NCBI RefSeq assembly: GCF_008728515.1
Contig: NC_044988.1
Coordinates: 36,311,159-36,375,158, forward strand
Source: Papio anubis
Taxonomy: Eukaryota; Chordata; Mammalia; Primates; Cercopithecidae
Direction: 5' to 3'
DNA: 64,000 bases
A program made the position numbers and the translations under genes. Position 1 is the first letter of the stretch. The number at the start of each line of letters is the position of its first letter. Shown piece by piece: positions 44,341-55,001 of this stretch. The notes under the pieces were generated by a model. The model ran no database searches. It was not told the origin of the DNA and was given only the letters and a program-made list of their open reading frames with translations.

Positions 44341-46104
44341 GAATGAGCCGTGGTCAACCCAGCTTTCAATCAATGCAATTTTGGCTTTTGCTGTTCTGGC
44401 TGTAGGCAGGGGCCTTGATGTGAAGGCTCTCGCAGAGAAGCCATGGCTGTGTAGATGCTGCCTTGGGAGTGAGGAATTGCATTGCCAAGGCCTTTGAAAT
44501 ACCTGGTACCATGGTTTTCCAGGTCCCTGCTGTACTTGTGTATTGATCTTCCTCTTCCCCTTCCTCTCACTCCTGCTGGGTCCTCTCAATCACCGGAGTG
44601 GTGACAGGATTCAGTGGAACAATCTGGATGAGATGAACTCTGGAGAATTTGATCTCAGGAATGGTGGCATTGGCTGTTAGTCACATGCCTCTTCTTGCTT
44701 ACACTGTGATTCTGGGACTAACCACAGACCACAAGTCAAAAGCTATCCTCTTCTACTGGTGCCTGAGACTTGACATCACTTCTCCATTGCCAAACATAGA
44801 GTCTTGGATCCTATTGAAAGATAAAGTCCATGTAAAAGGGCTGACTCTGTAACTGTTCAGTTTTCAAGTTAAGGTGCCAAGAAAAAAACTCATGCTCAGA
44901 GGGTTCTGTTACTCATTTGGGTATGACTGTTTTCATCTACTCTAGTAAAAATGTTAAATAAAGGGATGGGATAGTATCAATCGTAAAATTTTCTCCATTC
45001 AGATCTTTTCATGCTCTTGGTGTATGCTATTGTTTATATATATTAGAATCTAAGATGGCATCTGATTTAATACAGAATTATTATTGATTTTAATTTTCAT
45101 ATGGTAACTTTTCATGATATTCCAAGAAGAACACTATGATTTTTAGGGGGTTCTGCTACTAGGTAAAGTTTGAGAACAGACCACTGCAGAATGACCTATA
45201 TTTTAGTGTGAGTGAAGGATTTGAGGGTGGGTTTGATGAAAGGCAGAATAGCTTTATTCTAGGTGAGAACTGAAATTGGAAAAACCTCAACCCAACCCTT
45301 GTCTTGTTTAAGAATGTGTTTCCTTGACAACACCATTTAAGTACAATAACTTAAGGGAAGGTTAAATTCTTAGGAGCAACACCTAAGCAGGGAGAGATGA
45401 TATTTCAGCTTAGCTTTTCCTGGGCGTTAATGACTGAACCTGCCAGGTCATAGGCTGTAAGATTTATTTCTTACTCTAGAGAATATAGTTGTAATGACAC
45501 AAGAATAGAAATTAATCAGAGTTGTTTTTTTTTTTTTTTTTTTTTTCCCATTCCTTCTCATCTTTGTTTAAGTAGTTCAAGATCTTAGCCAAGGGATGGG
45601 GACAATTGCTGGCAAGAAAGGAAGCTTTCTGAATAGGCGTGAACCTTGAAACTCAGAATAAAACTGAGTAGAGGGGGACACCTTGAATTTAATTCACATT
45701 TTTAATCTGAAAAATTGGAAAGAAGGGCAGGAAGCATTTAGACTATCCGCAAATTACCTATTACTGTCTCCGGCCTCTCTTCAATTTAAGGCAGCTGGGG
45801 TACGTGTAAGCCAGATGTTACCAGAGGGAATCATGGTAAGATGAGTAACTAGAAGCTTAAAGATTGTGATTTCTAATCTTAGAAGGTTGATGTCTTCTGG
45901 GACATAGAGTGTCTACGATTATGCTCTGTAGATAGAATTTGTCATTTTTGCTCAAGGATCAAAACAAGCATCAAAGAATTCTTTAAGTCTGTGTTATTCT
46001 TCCTATTCTATTTGGATCGAAATCTGTACTATCTCTCTCCCACTCTCTCTCTGTCAAATCATCTTTCTTGCTATCTCACATCTCTCATTGCATGCACCAG
46101 AGTT
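44341..46104. other. Unique stretch with an isolated long poly-T
   Basis: No repeat recognised besides a T24 run at 45523-45546. Overlapping minus frames at 44200-44589 begin in L1 sequence and are not credible genes. Confidence 0.45.
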
Positions 46105-46392
46105 GTGCTGTTCACCAGCCACATGTGGCTACTGAGCACTTGGCATGTGGCTAGTCCAAATTGAGATGTAAGTATTAAACAGCGGATTAGGAAGACTAAG
46201 GATGGATAAATGAATATAAAATACTCACCAATAGTTTCAAAATGTTGACTACATGTAAAAATGGAAATAGATATATTCAGTTAAATAAAACATTAAAATT
46301 AGCTTCAATATTTATTACTTTTCTAATATGGTGATTAGTGTGCTCAAAATTACTATGTAGCTCACATTATATTTCTATTGGATGGAGGCACA
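46105..46392. mobile_element. hAT-Charlie-type DNA transposon remnant
   Basis: One end reads 'agccacatgtggctactgag' and the other 'ctcacattatatttctattgg', with an AT-rich middle. This is the layout of a common non-autonomous hAT element; the family name is not certain. Confidence 0.6.
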
Positions 46393-46444
46393 CTAGAAAA
46401 TATTCATGACATCTTTAATTTGTCCTAGAGACCAAAGGTATGAG

Positions 46445-46640
46445 ATCAGAAGCTGGATCCCTCAGTTTGAATTGTGGTTCTCCACTTTATACATATGTGG
46501 CCTTAGACAGTTCTAAAAATCTTCATGCCTTCCTGTCCTATTCTGTAAAATGCAGAGAGAAAGAGTTGCTCTTGCATCAGGTGGTTATGAGATTGCCTGA
46601 GACAGTGGCTGGTTCAGAGCAAGTTATGATATTCCTACTC
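46445..46640 (-). mobile_element. MIR SINE, antisense
   Basis: 'gaattgtggttctccact', 'tatgtggccttagacag', 'ctattctgtaaaatgcag' and 'ctgagacagtggctggttc' follow the antisense MIR order. Confidence 0.75.
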
Positions 46641-46781
46641 TGTTGCTCTAACCCAGAGCTAACCTCTTACATTCCTGAAAATCAGAGACTCTGTTGAAAG
46701 AAGGGGTAGGCAGCAGCCTCCCCAATCTTCCCATCATTTACCCATTTTTACCTGCAGTCAACTTCACACCCATATACCCTT

Positions 46782-47442
46782 ATATGGTCTGAATGTGTCC
46801 CCTAAATTCATGTGTCGGAAACTTGATCCCCAGCACAGTGGTGTTGGGAAGTGGGGTCTTTTTTTTTTTTTCCTGAGATGGAGTTTCACTCTTGTTTCCA
46901 GGCTGGAGTGCAATGGTGCGATCTCGGCTCACTGCAACTTCTGCCTCCTGGGTTCAAGTGATTCTCCTGCCTCAGCCTCCTAAGTAGCTGGGATTACTAT
47001 GCCCAGCTAATTTTTGTATTTTTAGTAGAGACAGAGTTTCGCCATATTGGCCAGGCTGGTCTCGAACTCCGGACTTCAGGTGATCCACCCAACCCGGCTT
47101 CCCAAAGTGCAGGGATTAAAGGCATGAGCTACCGCGCCTGGCCGGGAAGTGGGGTCTTTTAGGAAGTGTTTAGGTCATGAGGGGTCTGTCTTCATAAATT
47201 AATTATTCCTCTTACAAAAAAGGTTTGCGAGAGTGGGTTCTCTCTCTCCTGTTCTTCTGCCATGTGAAGACACAGGGTTCATCTCTCTTAGCCCTTCCAC
47301 CTTCCACCATGTGAGGACACAGTGTCTTGGCCTGGTGCCTTGATCTTGGACTTTCCAGCATCCTGAACTGTGAGGAAATAAATTTATTTTCTTTGTAAAT
47401 TCCCCAGTATCCTGTTATACCAGTGCAAAACAAACTAAGATG
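46782..47442 (+). mobile_element. MaLR LTR (MST/MLT1-type), interrupted by an Alu
   Basis: Left part 46782-46860 ('tggtctgaatgtgtcc'...'gtgttgggaagtgg'), then an Alu, then 47144-47442 ('aggtcatgaggggtctg', 'ccaccatgtgaggacaca', 'ttccccagtatcctgttata', 'caaactaaga'). The two parts join perfectly once the Alu and one duplication copy are removed. Confidence 0.88.
46861..47143 (-). mobile_element. Alu inserted in the MaLR LTR, antisense
   Basis: Flanked by gggaagtggggtcttt-type direct repeats (46846-46860 and 47144-47160), a clear target duplication of at least 15 bases. About 20 bases normally around the 'caggtgcgcaccac' segment are missing after 'gctgggattac'. Confidence 0.95.
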
Positions 47443-48561
47443 TGTCCCTTTAACATTTGAGGACAGGGATTGCACATTCGATTCCTGCATTTCACCGACA
47501 GTATTCTACATATGGAGGATGCACAACAAATAATTGTTTATAACAAAAAAAAAAAAAAAAGGAGAACATAACTTATCTAGGAAATACAGATTTGGTGATT
47601 GGAACAAGTTTAAAGAATATCTTTGGAAACATGCTGAGAGCCTATGACATCACCATGTAATATGTCTTTTGTTTCTCATGGCAACCTGAAAGATTATTAA
47701 ATTGACTATTGACTGCTGCTTTTAAGCAATATACAACAAGAATTTCCTTCCAGAAGAATAGCTATGCATTTTTCAAAAAGGAAGAGAATGTGTTATGTCT
47801 GAAGATCTTCATTATAAGTCATTCTTTGTTTCAAAATTATGCTTGCTTGCTTGCCTTTCTGTTTCTATTAAAAATAAAAACACACTCCTTCATGCCTCAA
47901 ATGAGGTAAGATAATGGTGATAGGATATCAGTCCTAAGCCTGTCCCATGGAGGTAAGGGGTTATAATTAGGTGGCCCATTGAGCCTCAACTCTCACTCTG
48001 AGGAAATAATCAGAAGCAGGGAACACATCTTTTTTCTTCTGAAGTGCTGGTGGAAGCTTAGCTGGAGGTACTGGTGCCCCCCTCTTTTAGCTGTCCCCAA
48101 AGGTCAAATATCCTGATCACAGTTTCAGGTTGAGGCCCATCTGGATCAGTGAAGACCACAAACTACAGGTGGAGAGAAGAAGCCAAGCGGGTACTATCCA
48201 GTGGCTTAACTATGCATTCTTTAGGGAATCAAAAGACATTGGTCAGTCTCTGTGTATAACACTCATATCCCTAAGATTAAATCAATCTGAATGAGTGCTG
48301 TCCCAGACCGAGGCAGCCTCTCTGATTTAGCAGCTTTTAAAACTGGCTACCATAACATGCTATAGGATGTTGTTCATCCAGTATCACGGGGTCCAAGAAA
48401 AATGATCTTCAGTCATTTTTACTTAGAACAACTTAAACGAAACCCACCTGAGTGAGCTATGTGGTGGAACGTGAGAATGGTCCCAACTCCAACTCAGAGA
48501 AATCTCACTGTAAGAAATGTTCAGGAAGAAATGTAGAGATTGAATCCAAAGATTAATTAAA
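47443..48561. other. Non-coding stretch, nothing recognised
   Basis: Unique sequence with an A17 run at 47545-47561. Short chance frames. Confidence 0.45.
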
Positions 48562-48865
48562 GCCAGGTACGTGGCTCATGCCTGTAATCCCAGCACTTTG
48601 GGAGGCCTAGGCGGGTGGATCATGAGGTCAAGACATTGAAACCATCCTGGCAAACATGGCGAAACCCCGTCTCTACTAAAAACACACACACACACACACA
48701 CACACACAAATTAGCTGGGTGTGGTGGCGTGTGCCTGTAGTCCCAGCTACTTGGGAAGCTGAGGCAGGAGAATCGCTTGAATCCGAGAGGCGGAGGTTGC
48801 AGTGAGCCGAGATCGCGCCACTGCACTCCAAGCTGGTAACAGAATGAGACTCTGTCTCAGAAACA

Positions 48866-48896
<31 letters not shown>

Positions 48897-48901
48897 CAAA
48901 A
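48562..48901 (+). mobile_element. Alu, sense, with internal (CA)n
   Basis: Complete Alu whose central A-rich linker has become (CA)13 at about 48684-48709. The tail is an AAAAC repeat. A good example of microsatellite birth in Alu A-rich regions. Confidence 0.95.
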
Positions 48902-49274
48902 AGATCTCATTTATTTGTAGTGTCTGTGCTACAGGATTTATATTTCCTGAATTATGGAGCTAGTAGAAATACTCCATCCCTCTTGGCAAAGTGCAGAGAA
49001 CAAATAATTTTACACAAACCTCAGAAGCCACACTGCACAAAGGAACAGGTGACCAGAGGCCACTTGCTTCTGGCAGTTCCCTCAGACAAATTTGTAAAAC
49101 AAGTAACAGTTGATTCAACAACCACAGGCTTTGGTCTTGTTTCAAACCCTTCTTCTCTGGAACTGGCCTTTTGCCTGAAGCCAGTTTTGGAGCTATCCTG
49201 TACTATCCTGTCTCTACTTTCCTCTTCTGGGTGAAGGAGAACATCCATTTGTTGTTCAGATAAAAAGTACTCTT
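48902..49274. other. Non-coding stretch, nothing recognised
   Basis: Unique. A 104-codon plus frame (48920-49234) overlaps a 102-codon minus frame (49021-49329), neither with a recognisable domain. Confidence 0.45.
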
Positions 49275-49670
49275 GTGAGAATGAAACTAATAACGCTTCA
49301 GTGACTTTCAGAGGCTTCCTGGTCCCCACTGTGTCAATTTAAACTCCTTTGTCAAGATTTCAGGACCCTCCAGTATTGTCAAACACATCTCGTTTTTCCC
49401 AGGAGTGCATGCTAAGCCTTTATTCCTTTTGTTCATCTCATCTAAAATTGCCTTCCTACTTCTTATATTCTGGCTGACATTTAAGGCTCCGTTTAAGTTC
49501 TATTTCCTCTGTGAAGATTTCATTGTTTCTTTAGCTATTCTGAGGACATTTACTCAGTACCCACACCATGAAGACACTACCCTGCCTTGTTCACTCTCAC
49601 TTCTGGTGTGTAACTCATATCTGCCAGCTAGTGGCAAAACACCACTTGACACTTCACTTTTCATGCCCAG
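49275..49670 (+). mobile_element. L2 LINE fragment, sense
   Basis: 'cagtgactttcagaggcttc', 'aaactcctttgtcaagat', 'tttaaggctccgtttaag' and 'cctctgtgaagatttcattg' are in sense L2 order. Confidence 0.75.
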
Positions 49671-49734
49671 AACTTAGCTACTGCTGGTTACTGGGGGCTC
49701 TTTCTACAGAGAGAGGGAGAAGTTTCTGACATCG

Positions 49735-49830
49735 AAACTACCTCAAATGGAATGAGGTCATTTAGGACGTAATGAGTTCCTTGTCAGTGGAAGGTATCAA
49801 CTAGAGGTCACTGGAAGGGGCCTTCCCTAA
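49735..49830 (+). mobile_element. Possible CR1/L3-like LINE remnant
   Basis: 'gtaatgagttccttgtcagt' (49770-49789), then 'ggaaggtatcaactagaggtc', resembles the conserved 3' end of CR1/L3 elements. Very diverged. Confidence 0.35.
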
Positions 49831-50014
49831 TGCATAGATCTTAGTGGATTCTTTTCACACGTTTGATGAATGAATGAATGCAGGCTGTTGGGAAAGGGAT
49901 TCAGATATTCAGCTGGCAAAATTCTCAACACCAAGTTTCTATTATTCTATAAAATGGTTGCTCATTAAAAAAAAAGCATTTGTCACATTCATAAAAGTCT
50001 TTTCTCATTTGGAA

Positions 50015-50135
50015 ACAATTTCACATTTGTTACCTCACTTGATTTTAGCAAACTTGTGAGAGGTGTGAACTTTCACCATTATCTAAGTGTTACACATGAG
50101 GAAAGTGATGGAAACATAACAAGGATGTGTAGAAG
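50015..50135 (+). mobile_element. MIR SINE fragment, sense
   Basis: 'catttgttacctcacttgat', 'tgtgagaggtgtgaac', 'caccattatctaagtgttac' and 'atgaggaaagtgatgg' follow the sense MIR order. Confidence 0.7.
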
Positions 50136-50572
50136 GTGCATGAGGAGAGCGGGACACAAAAATCACCAGGAAACAATGGTTGCCATGCTCTGGCCTTGGG
50201 CCATTTAGTGGGGGAGGGTTTGGGAGACAAGTCAGGTATAACGATGGGAAAATAAACCATAGCCAAACTTACTTCTCCAGTACGATTCTGATCTCCCTGT
50301 TTGTGCTTGGATCCGCTGGACTACCTGTTAAATCAGGACTCTATGCAGAATCCTCTATGTTTTCCTCTTCAACAAAGAAGTTAGAATTGCAATTTGGGTG
50401 AACATTTTTAACTGAGTCATAGCTGCTCTTTTATTACCTTGTGATAGGGTCCAAAAAAAACACTCAGAAAATTTGAAAATTCCAAAACGTGGGGCTTCAG
50501 GGGATGTATATGGAATTTATTTCCTGCTTTAGTGGAATGGTGGATATTAAGTTATCATATAACAAGGAATGC

Positions 50573-50872
50573 ATTTATTTATTTTTTTTTGAGACAGGGT
50601 TTTGCTCTGTAGCCCAGACTGGAGTGCAATGATGCGATCTCAGCTCACTGCAACCTCCACCTCCTGGGTCCAAGTGATTCTTGTGCCTTAGCCTCCTGAG
50701 TAACTGGGACAACAGGCACGTGTCACCATGTCCAACTAATTTTTGTATTTTCAGTAGAGATGGGGTTTCGCCATGTTGGCCAGGCTGGTCTTGAACTCCT
50801 GGTCCCAATTGATCTGCCTGCCTCAGCCTCCCAAAGTGTTGGGATTACAGATGTAAGCCATGGCACCTGGCC
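50573..50872 (-). mobile_element. Alu, antisense, full length
   Basis: Flanked by aggaatgc duplicates (50565-50572 and 50873-50880). Typical antisense dimer. Confidence 0.95.
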
Positions 50873-51146
50873 AGGAATGCCTATTTTAAGAGTAGAATGT
50901 GTTAAAGGGCTGAGGTAAATCATAGTAGTATTTTCCTAATGCTCTCTTGTAAACCTTGACAGTATAATATGAATTCAGGAACACAGTTATCAATCAGATA
51001 TAATGTGCAAATCATTTTGCTGAACACCTGTCAAAAGCTTTGGTTATGCTCCCTGTTGAAGAGGACATCATGAAAAGACTTGGGCAGTATTGTAAATGTG
51101 AAGTAGGAGAATGACAAAGTGATCAGGGTGTATTATAAGTGGCTGT

Positions 51147-51800
51147 ATTTGTTTTCTGTTGCTATCTAACAAATTATCACAAATGACGCAGGTTAAAATG
51201 ACTCACAGGAGTCATCAGGACTCAGCTAAGATGTGCCCAGTGCACATCTTAGCAGGGTCCTCTGCTTAGAATTTCACAAAGCTGCAATCAAAGTACTGGC
51301 TGGATTGAATTGCTTTCTAGATCTCAGGGTTCTCTTTCAGGTTCCCTCAGGTTGTTGACAGAACTTGATTCCTTGTGGTTGTAGGACTGAGGCCCCTGCT
51401 GTATTGCTGGCTTTCAGCTGGGGCTGCCCTCAACTCCTAGAGCCACTCAATTTCTCGCCTCATAGGCCTTCTCACAACATGGCAGCTTATGATTTCAAGA
51501 CCGGGAGGAGAATCTCTGACCTCCTCTGTTTCTGATTTCTAGACCCTCTTTTAAAGGACTTTCCTTATTAGGTTAGGCTTGCAAAGCATAATCTCATTTT
51601 TGATTAACTTGAGATCAACTGATTAAGAATTTTAATTACATATATAAAATCCTTTCACTTTTGCCAAATAACATAACTTAATCTCTGGAGTAAAATCCTA
51701 CCATATTCACAGGTCACTAAAGGAAGGGGATTATACAGGGCATGCAGATCAGAAGTGGAAATCTTCAGATTATCTTAGAATTTTTCCTACTATACTAGTG
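51147..51800 (-). mobile_element. MLT1-type MaLR LTR, antisense (probable)
   Basis: 'tgttttctgttgctatctaac', 'ttgtggttgtaggactgagg', 'ctggctttcagctggggctg', 'gagatcaactgattaagaa' and 'accatattcacaggtcact' match the antisense order I remember for MLT1-class LTRs. Ends are blurred. It contains the hairpin at 51218-51260. Confidence 0.6.
51218..51260. repeat. Perfect 12-bp hairpin extended to a 19-bp stem
   Basis: gctaagatgtgc (51225-51236), loop ccagt, gcacatcttagc (51242-51253). Outward pairing continues over 7 more positions with one mismatch and one G-U pair. Confidence 0.9.
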
Positions 51801-51849
51801 AATCAGAAGGCAAGACATCATCCTGTTAGGGGCTAGAATGATGTTTTTC

Positions 51850-52830
51850 CAATACCAACTCTCCCATACCAGTTGGGTGTCCTACAGTTCAATTCTGGCA
51901 CTATCTGAAGTGAGCCTCAGATCCTACAGGTTAAGGGCACAGACTGTTCTCACATTAGACAGCAGATGTAAGTCCCAGGGGCCGTCTGTACTTCTGTCTC
52001 ATGAACCACAAATTTGAGGATTCCCACGACCACCTCTCAGGTTCGATAATTTGCTAGAATGACTCACAGAGCTCAGGGAAGCACTGTAATTATGGTTACT
52101 GATTTTTTAGATAGGATACAAATGAACAGCCAGGTGAAGAGTTACATAGGGCAACAAGTTGGGTGATCAGGGTTGAGGGATGGGGCACAGTGTTACATGA
52201 TATTTCCAGGCATGTCACCCTCCCAGCACATCCTTGTGTTCAGCAACCCCCAAATTTCCCAAATCTGGTTGTTTCAGGGTTTTTTATATGGGATTTCATT
52301 ACATAACATTCAAGTGTTATGGACTGAATATTTGTGTCCCCTACCACCTAAATTCACATGTTGAAGCCCTAATCCTCAATTTGATAATATTTAGAGATGG
52401 GGTCTTTGGGAGGTAATTAGGATTAGATCAGGCTATGAGGGAGGGGCCCTCTTGATGAGATTAGTTGCCTTAAAAAAGGAGGAAGAAAGATCCTTCTCTC
52501 TTTTTCTCTGTCTGGCTCTGTGTGTTTGTGTGTATGTGCAGTGAGGAAAGGTCACATAAGGACACAGCAAGAAGGTGGACATCCACAAGCCAGGAAGAGA
52601 GCCCTTATTAGCAACCAAATTGGCCAGCACCTTGATGTGGAAGTACCTAGCCTCCTGTGAGAATAAGTTTTTGTTGCTTAAGACATCCAGTATATGGTAT
52701 GTACTTGTGACAGCCAAGCCAACTAAGACGGTAGGAGCATGTAATTAAATTATTGGCCACATGATTGACCCTGATCTCCAGCCCCTGTTCACTTCTGGGG
52801 ACCTCCTTGGTAGATAGGGGCTGAAAGTTT
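51850..52830. mobile_element. ERVL-like LTR split by a younger MaLR LTR
   Basis: Left part 51850-52314 ('gaatgactcacagagctcag', 'gaacagccaggtgaagag', 'cccagcacatccttgtgttc') and right part about 52735-52830 ('attaaattattggccac', 'tctccagcccctgttc', 'ggctgaaagtttcaacc') read as one LTR when the insert 52315-52729 is removed. Exact family uncertain. Confidence 0.55.
52315..52729 (+). mobile_element. MLT1/MST-type MaLR LTR, nested
   Basis: Starts tgttatggactgaatatttg. It has 'ggggtctttgggaggtaatt', 'aaggacacagcaagaagg' and 'caccttgatgtgg', and ends near 'ccaactaagac'. Inserted in the older LTR described above. Confidence 0.85.
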
Positions 52831-52834
52831 CAAC

Positions 52835-52973
52835 CATGTAATCAGGTAGGAGAATGTGCGTAGGCTATATGCAAATACTATACCATTTTATATAAGGGAC
52901 TTGAGCATCTGTGCATTTTGGTATCTGAGGGCGGTCCTGGAATCAATCCTCCATGGATACCAAGGGAAGACTG
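52835..52973 (-). mobile_element. Tigger-type (pogo/TcMar) DNA transposon end, antisense
   Basis: 'gcgtaggctatatgcaaata', 'ttatataagggacttgagca' and 'ggataccaagggaagactg' are the reverse complement of a Tigger-class terminus as I remember it. It ends next to a (TG)(CA) microsatellite. Confidence 0.65.
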
Positions 52974-52975
52974 TA

Positions 52976-53012
52976 TATGTGTGTGTGCATCACACACACA
53001 CACACACACACA
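52976..53012. repeat. (TG)n gcat (CA)n microsatellite
   Basis: tgtgtgtgtgcatcacacac arrangement: a TG run changing into a CA run, giving a small inverted-symmetry centre. Confidence 0.9.
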
Positions 53013-53307
53013 CCAAGCTATAATATATATTCAACACCAAGTTACAATATATATATACATATCTAACATCAGTGTGATTTGGGTGTTAATTCTCCAAACA
53101 AGGAAATGCTTAACTAGTGTCACCAAGGGGATATCTTTTTCCTAGTTTTATTCTAGACTTTTTTTCTTTGTGCATTTATGGTTATTCCTGATCTCACCTC
53201 AGTCTACCTCTGACATGGATCCATGGTAGATTAAAAGTCTCATTTGGGAACCAGGACTGAGAAAGGACTACTGGATTCTTAGTCTTCCTGGATGCATTTG
53301 CACTACG

Positions 53308-53601
53308 TTTTGTTTGTTTGTTTGTTTGGAGATGGAGTCTCACTCTGTTGCCCAGGCTGGAGTGCAGTGGTGCAATCTCAGCTTACTGCAAACTCCGACT
53401 CCCGGGTTCAAGCGATTCTCCTGCCTCAGCTTCCCGAGTAGCTGGGATTACAGGTGCCCACCACCATTCCCAGCTAATTTTTGTATTTTTAGTAGAAACG
53501 AGGTTTCACCATGTTGGCCAGGCTTGTCTTGAACTCCTGACCTTGCCCACCTTGGCCTCCCAAAGTGCTGGGATTACAGGCGTGAGCTACCGTGCCTGGC
53601 C
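53308..53601 (-). mobile_element. Alu, antisense, (TTTG)n head
   Basis: Typical antisense dimer with a gtttgtttgtttg head. About 10 bases are missing around 'cctgaccttgcccacc'. Confidence 0.95.
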
Positions 53602-53604
53602 TGC

Positions 53605-54195
53605 ATATGTTTTTAAAATTTTTATTTTATTTTTTTCTTCTTTTTTGTATTTGTACAAATTTATGGGGCACATGGGAAGTTTTGTTACATGTATATAATG
53701 TGTAGTAATCAAGTCAGGGCATTTAGGGTGTCCATCATCTGAGTACCAAATATTTTTGTTAAGTGTCGTCACCTTACTCTATCAAACACTGAATTTATTC
53801 CTTCTACTTTACTGTATGTTTGTATCCTTTAACCCACTTCTCTTATCCCCTTCATTCCTCTCTACTCACCCTTCCCAGTCTCTGCTATCTTTCCACTCTT
53901 TGCCTCCATCTGATCAAATTTTTTAGCTCCTATATGTGAGTGAGAACATGTGATATTGTCTTGTTGTGCCTGGCTCATTTCACTTATGATAATAACCTCA
54001 AGTTCCAACCTTGTTGCTACAAATGACATGCTTTCATCCTTTTTAATGACTGACTAGTATTCCATTGTGTACATAAAGCACATTTTCTGTATTCACTCAT
54101 CCATTGATGAACACGGGTTGATTCCATATCTTTGCTATTGTGAATAGTACTGTGATAAACATGGGAGGCAGGCATACCTCTGATAATGTTGATTT
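53605..54195 (-). mobile_element. 5'-truncated L1MA, antisense
   Basis: 'gtacaaatttatggggcaca', 'gtagtaatcaagtcagggca', 'ctatatgtgagtgagaacat' and 'ttctgtattcactcatccat' are the L1MA 3' UTR and ORF2 end. Only about 590 bases remain. Confidence 0.9.
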
Positions 54196-54638
54196 ATTTT
54201 TCTGTGCATAGATAACCCATTTGTACTATGCTTAAGCTTTGTAGGGGAGTCTTCATCAGCTGGGTGTCTACAGGTGTGGTTTGCCCTGTTCATATTTGTA
54301 ATTGCATTCCTTTTCAGTGCCAAAAGTTAGACATATTCCTATCACCTGTTGCTGATACAGGACAGCACTGCTTTTCCTCACTGTTATTCTAGTAGGGTTT
54401 TGTAATCCATTCTTACTTTGAGGACAAGAAGAACAATTTTGATTAATGCACAGAAATGCCTTCAAATGTTTTCACAATTTTCCTCTGCATATGTTCTATA
54501 TGGCACTCCAAAACGTATCCCTTAGCTGGAGCTGTGTTTACTTTTCCATGTCACCATTTCATTCTCATGTATGCCCATGCTACAGCTATAAATCGCTTTA
54601 AACTGTTCCTCAGTAACTTAACGCAACTTTGAACTGGC

Positions 54639-54669
54639 ACTTGAGATTATTATAGTAATAATCTCAAGT
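54639..54669. repeat. Perfect 14-bp inverted repeat, 3-bp loop
   Basis: acttgagattatta (54639-54652), tag, taataatctcaagt (54656-54669). Confidence 0.93.
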
Positions 54670-54934
54670 TCTAACCATGTTACTACAAATGACATGATTT
54701 CATGCAATTTGCATGCATCCAGGAAGACTATGACACTGTGGGCAGAGCAATGAGCGTCTTCTTTATTCCTGGGTGTCACCAAGCAAGTAAGAAATGCCTG
54801 TGGGTGTCAGAGACAGGTTCATGTAATTGTCAGGAGTAAGGAAGGAGAGGAAGAAGGGAGAGGGAAAAGACATGGGAAGGAAACATGGAAGAAGGTAGAG
54901 CAAAAGAAGAGAAAAAGAAACAAGTCCACAGAAG

Positions 54935-55001
54935 ACACACACGTGCACACACACACACACGTGCACACACACACACACGTGCACACACACACACACACCC
55001 C
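54935..55001. repeat. (CA)n array with 18-bp spaced CACGTG boxes
   Basis: Three CACGTG hexamers at 54940-54945, 54958-54963 and 54976-54981, exactly 18 bases apart, separated by CA runs and ending in a C6 run. Confidence 0.95.

Noticed and set aside
53318..53698. 126-codon plus ORF
   Set aside because: Translation of the complement of an Alu running into L1; the typical Alu-derived pseudo-protein.
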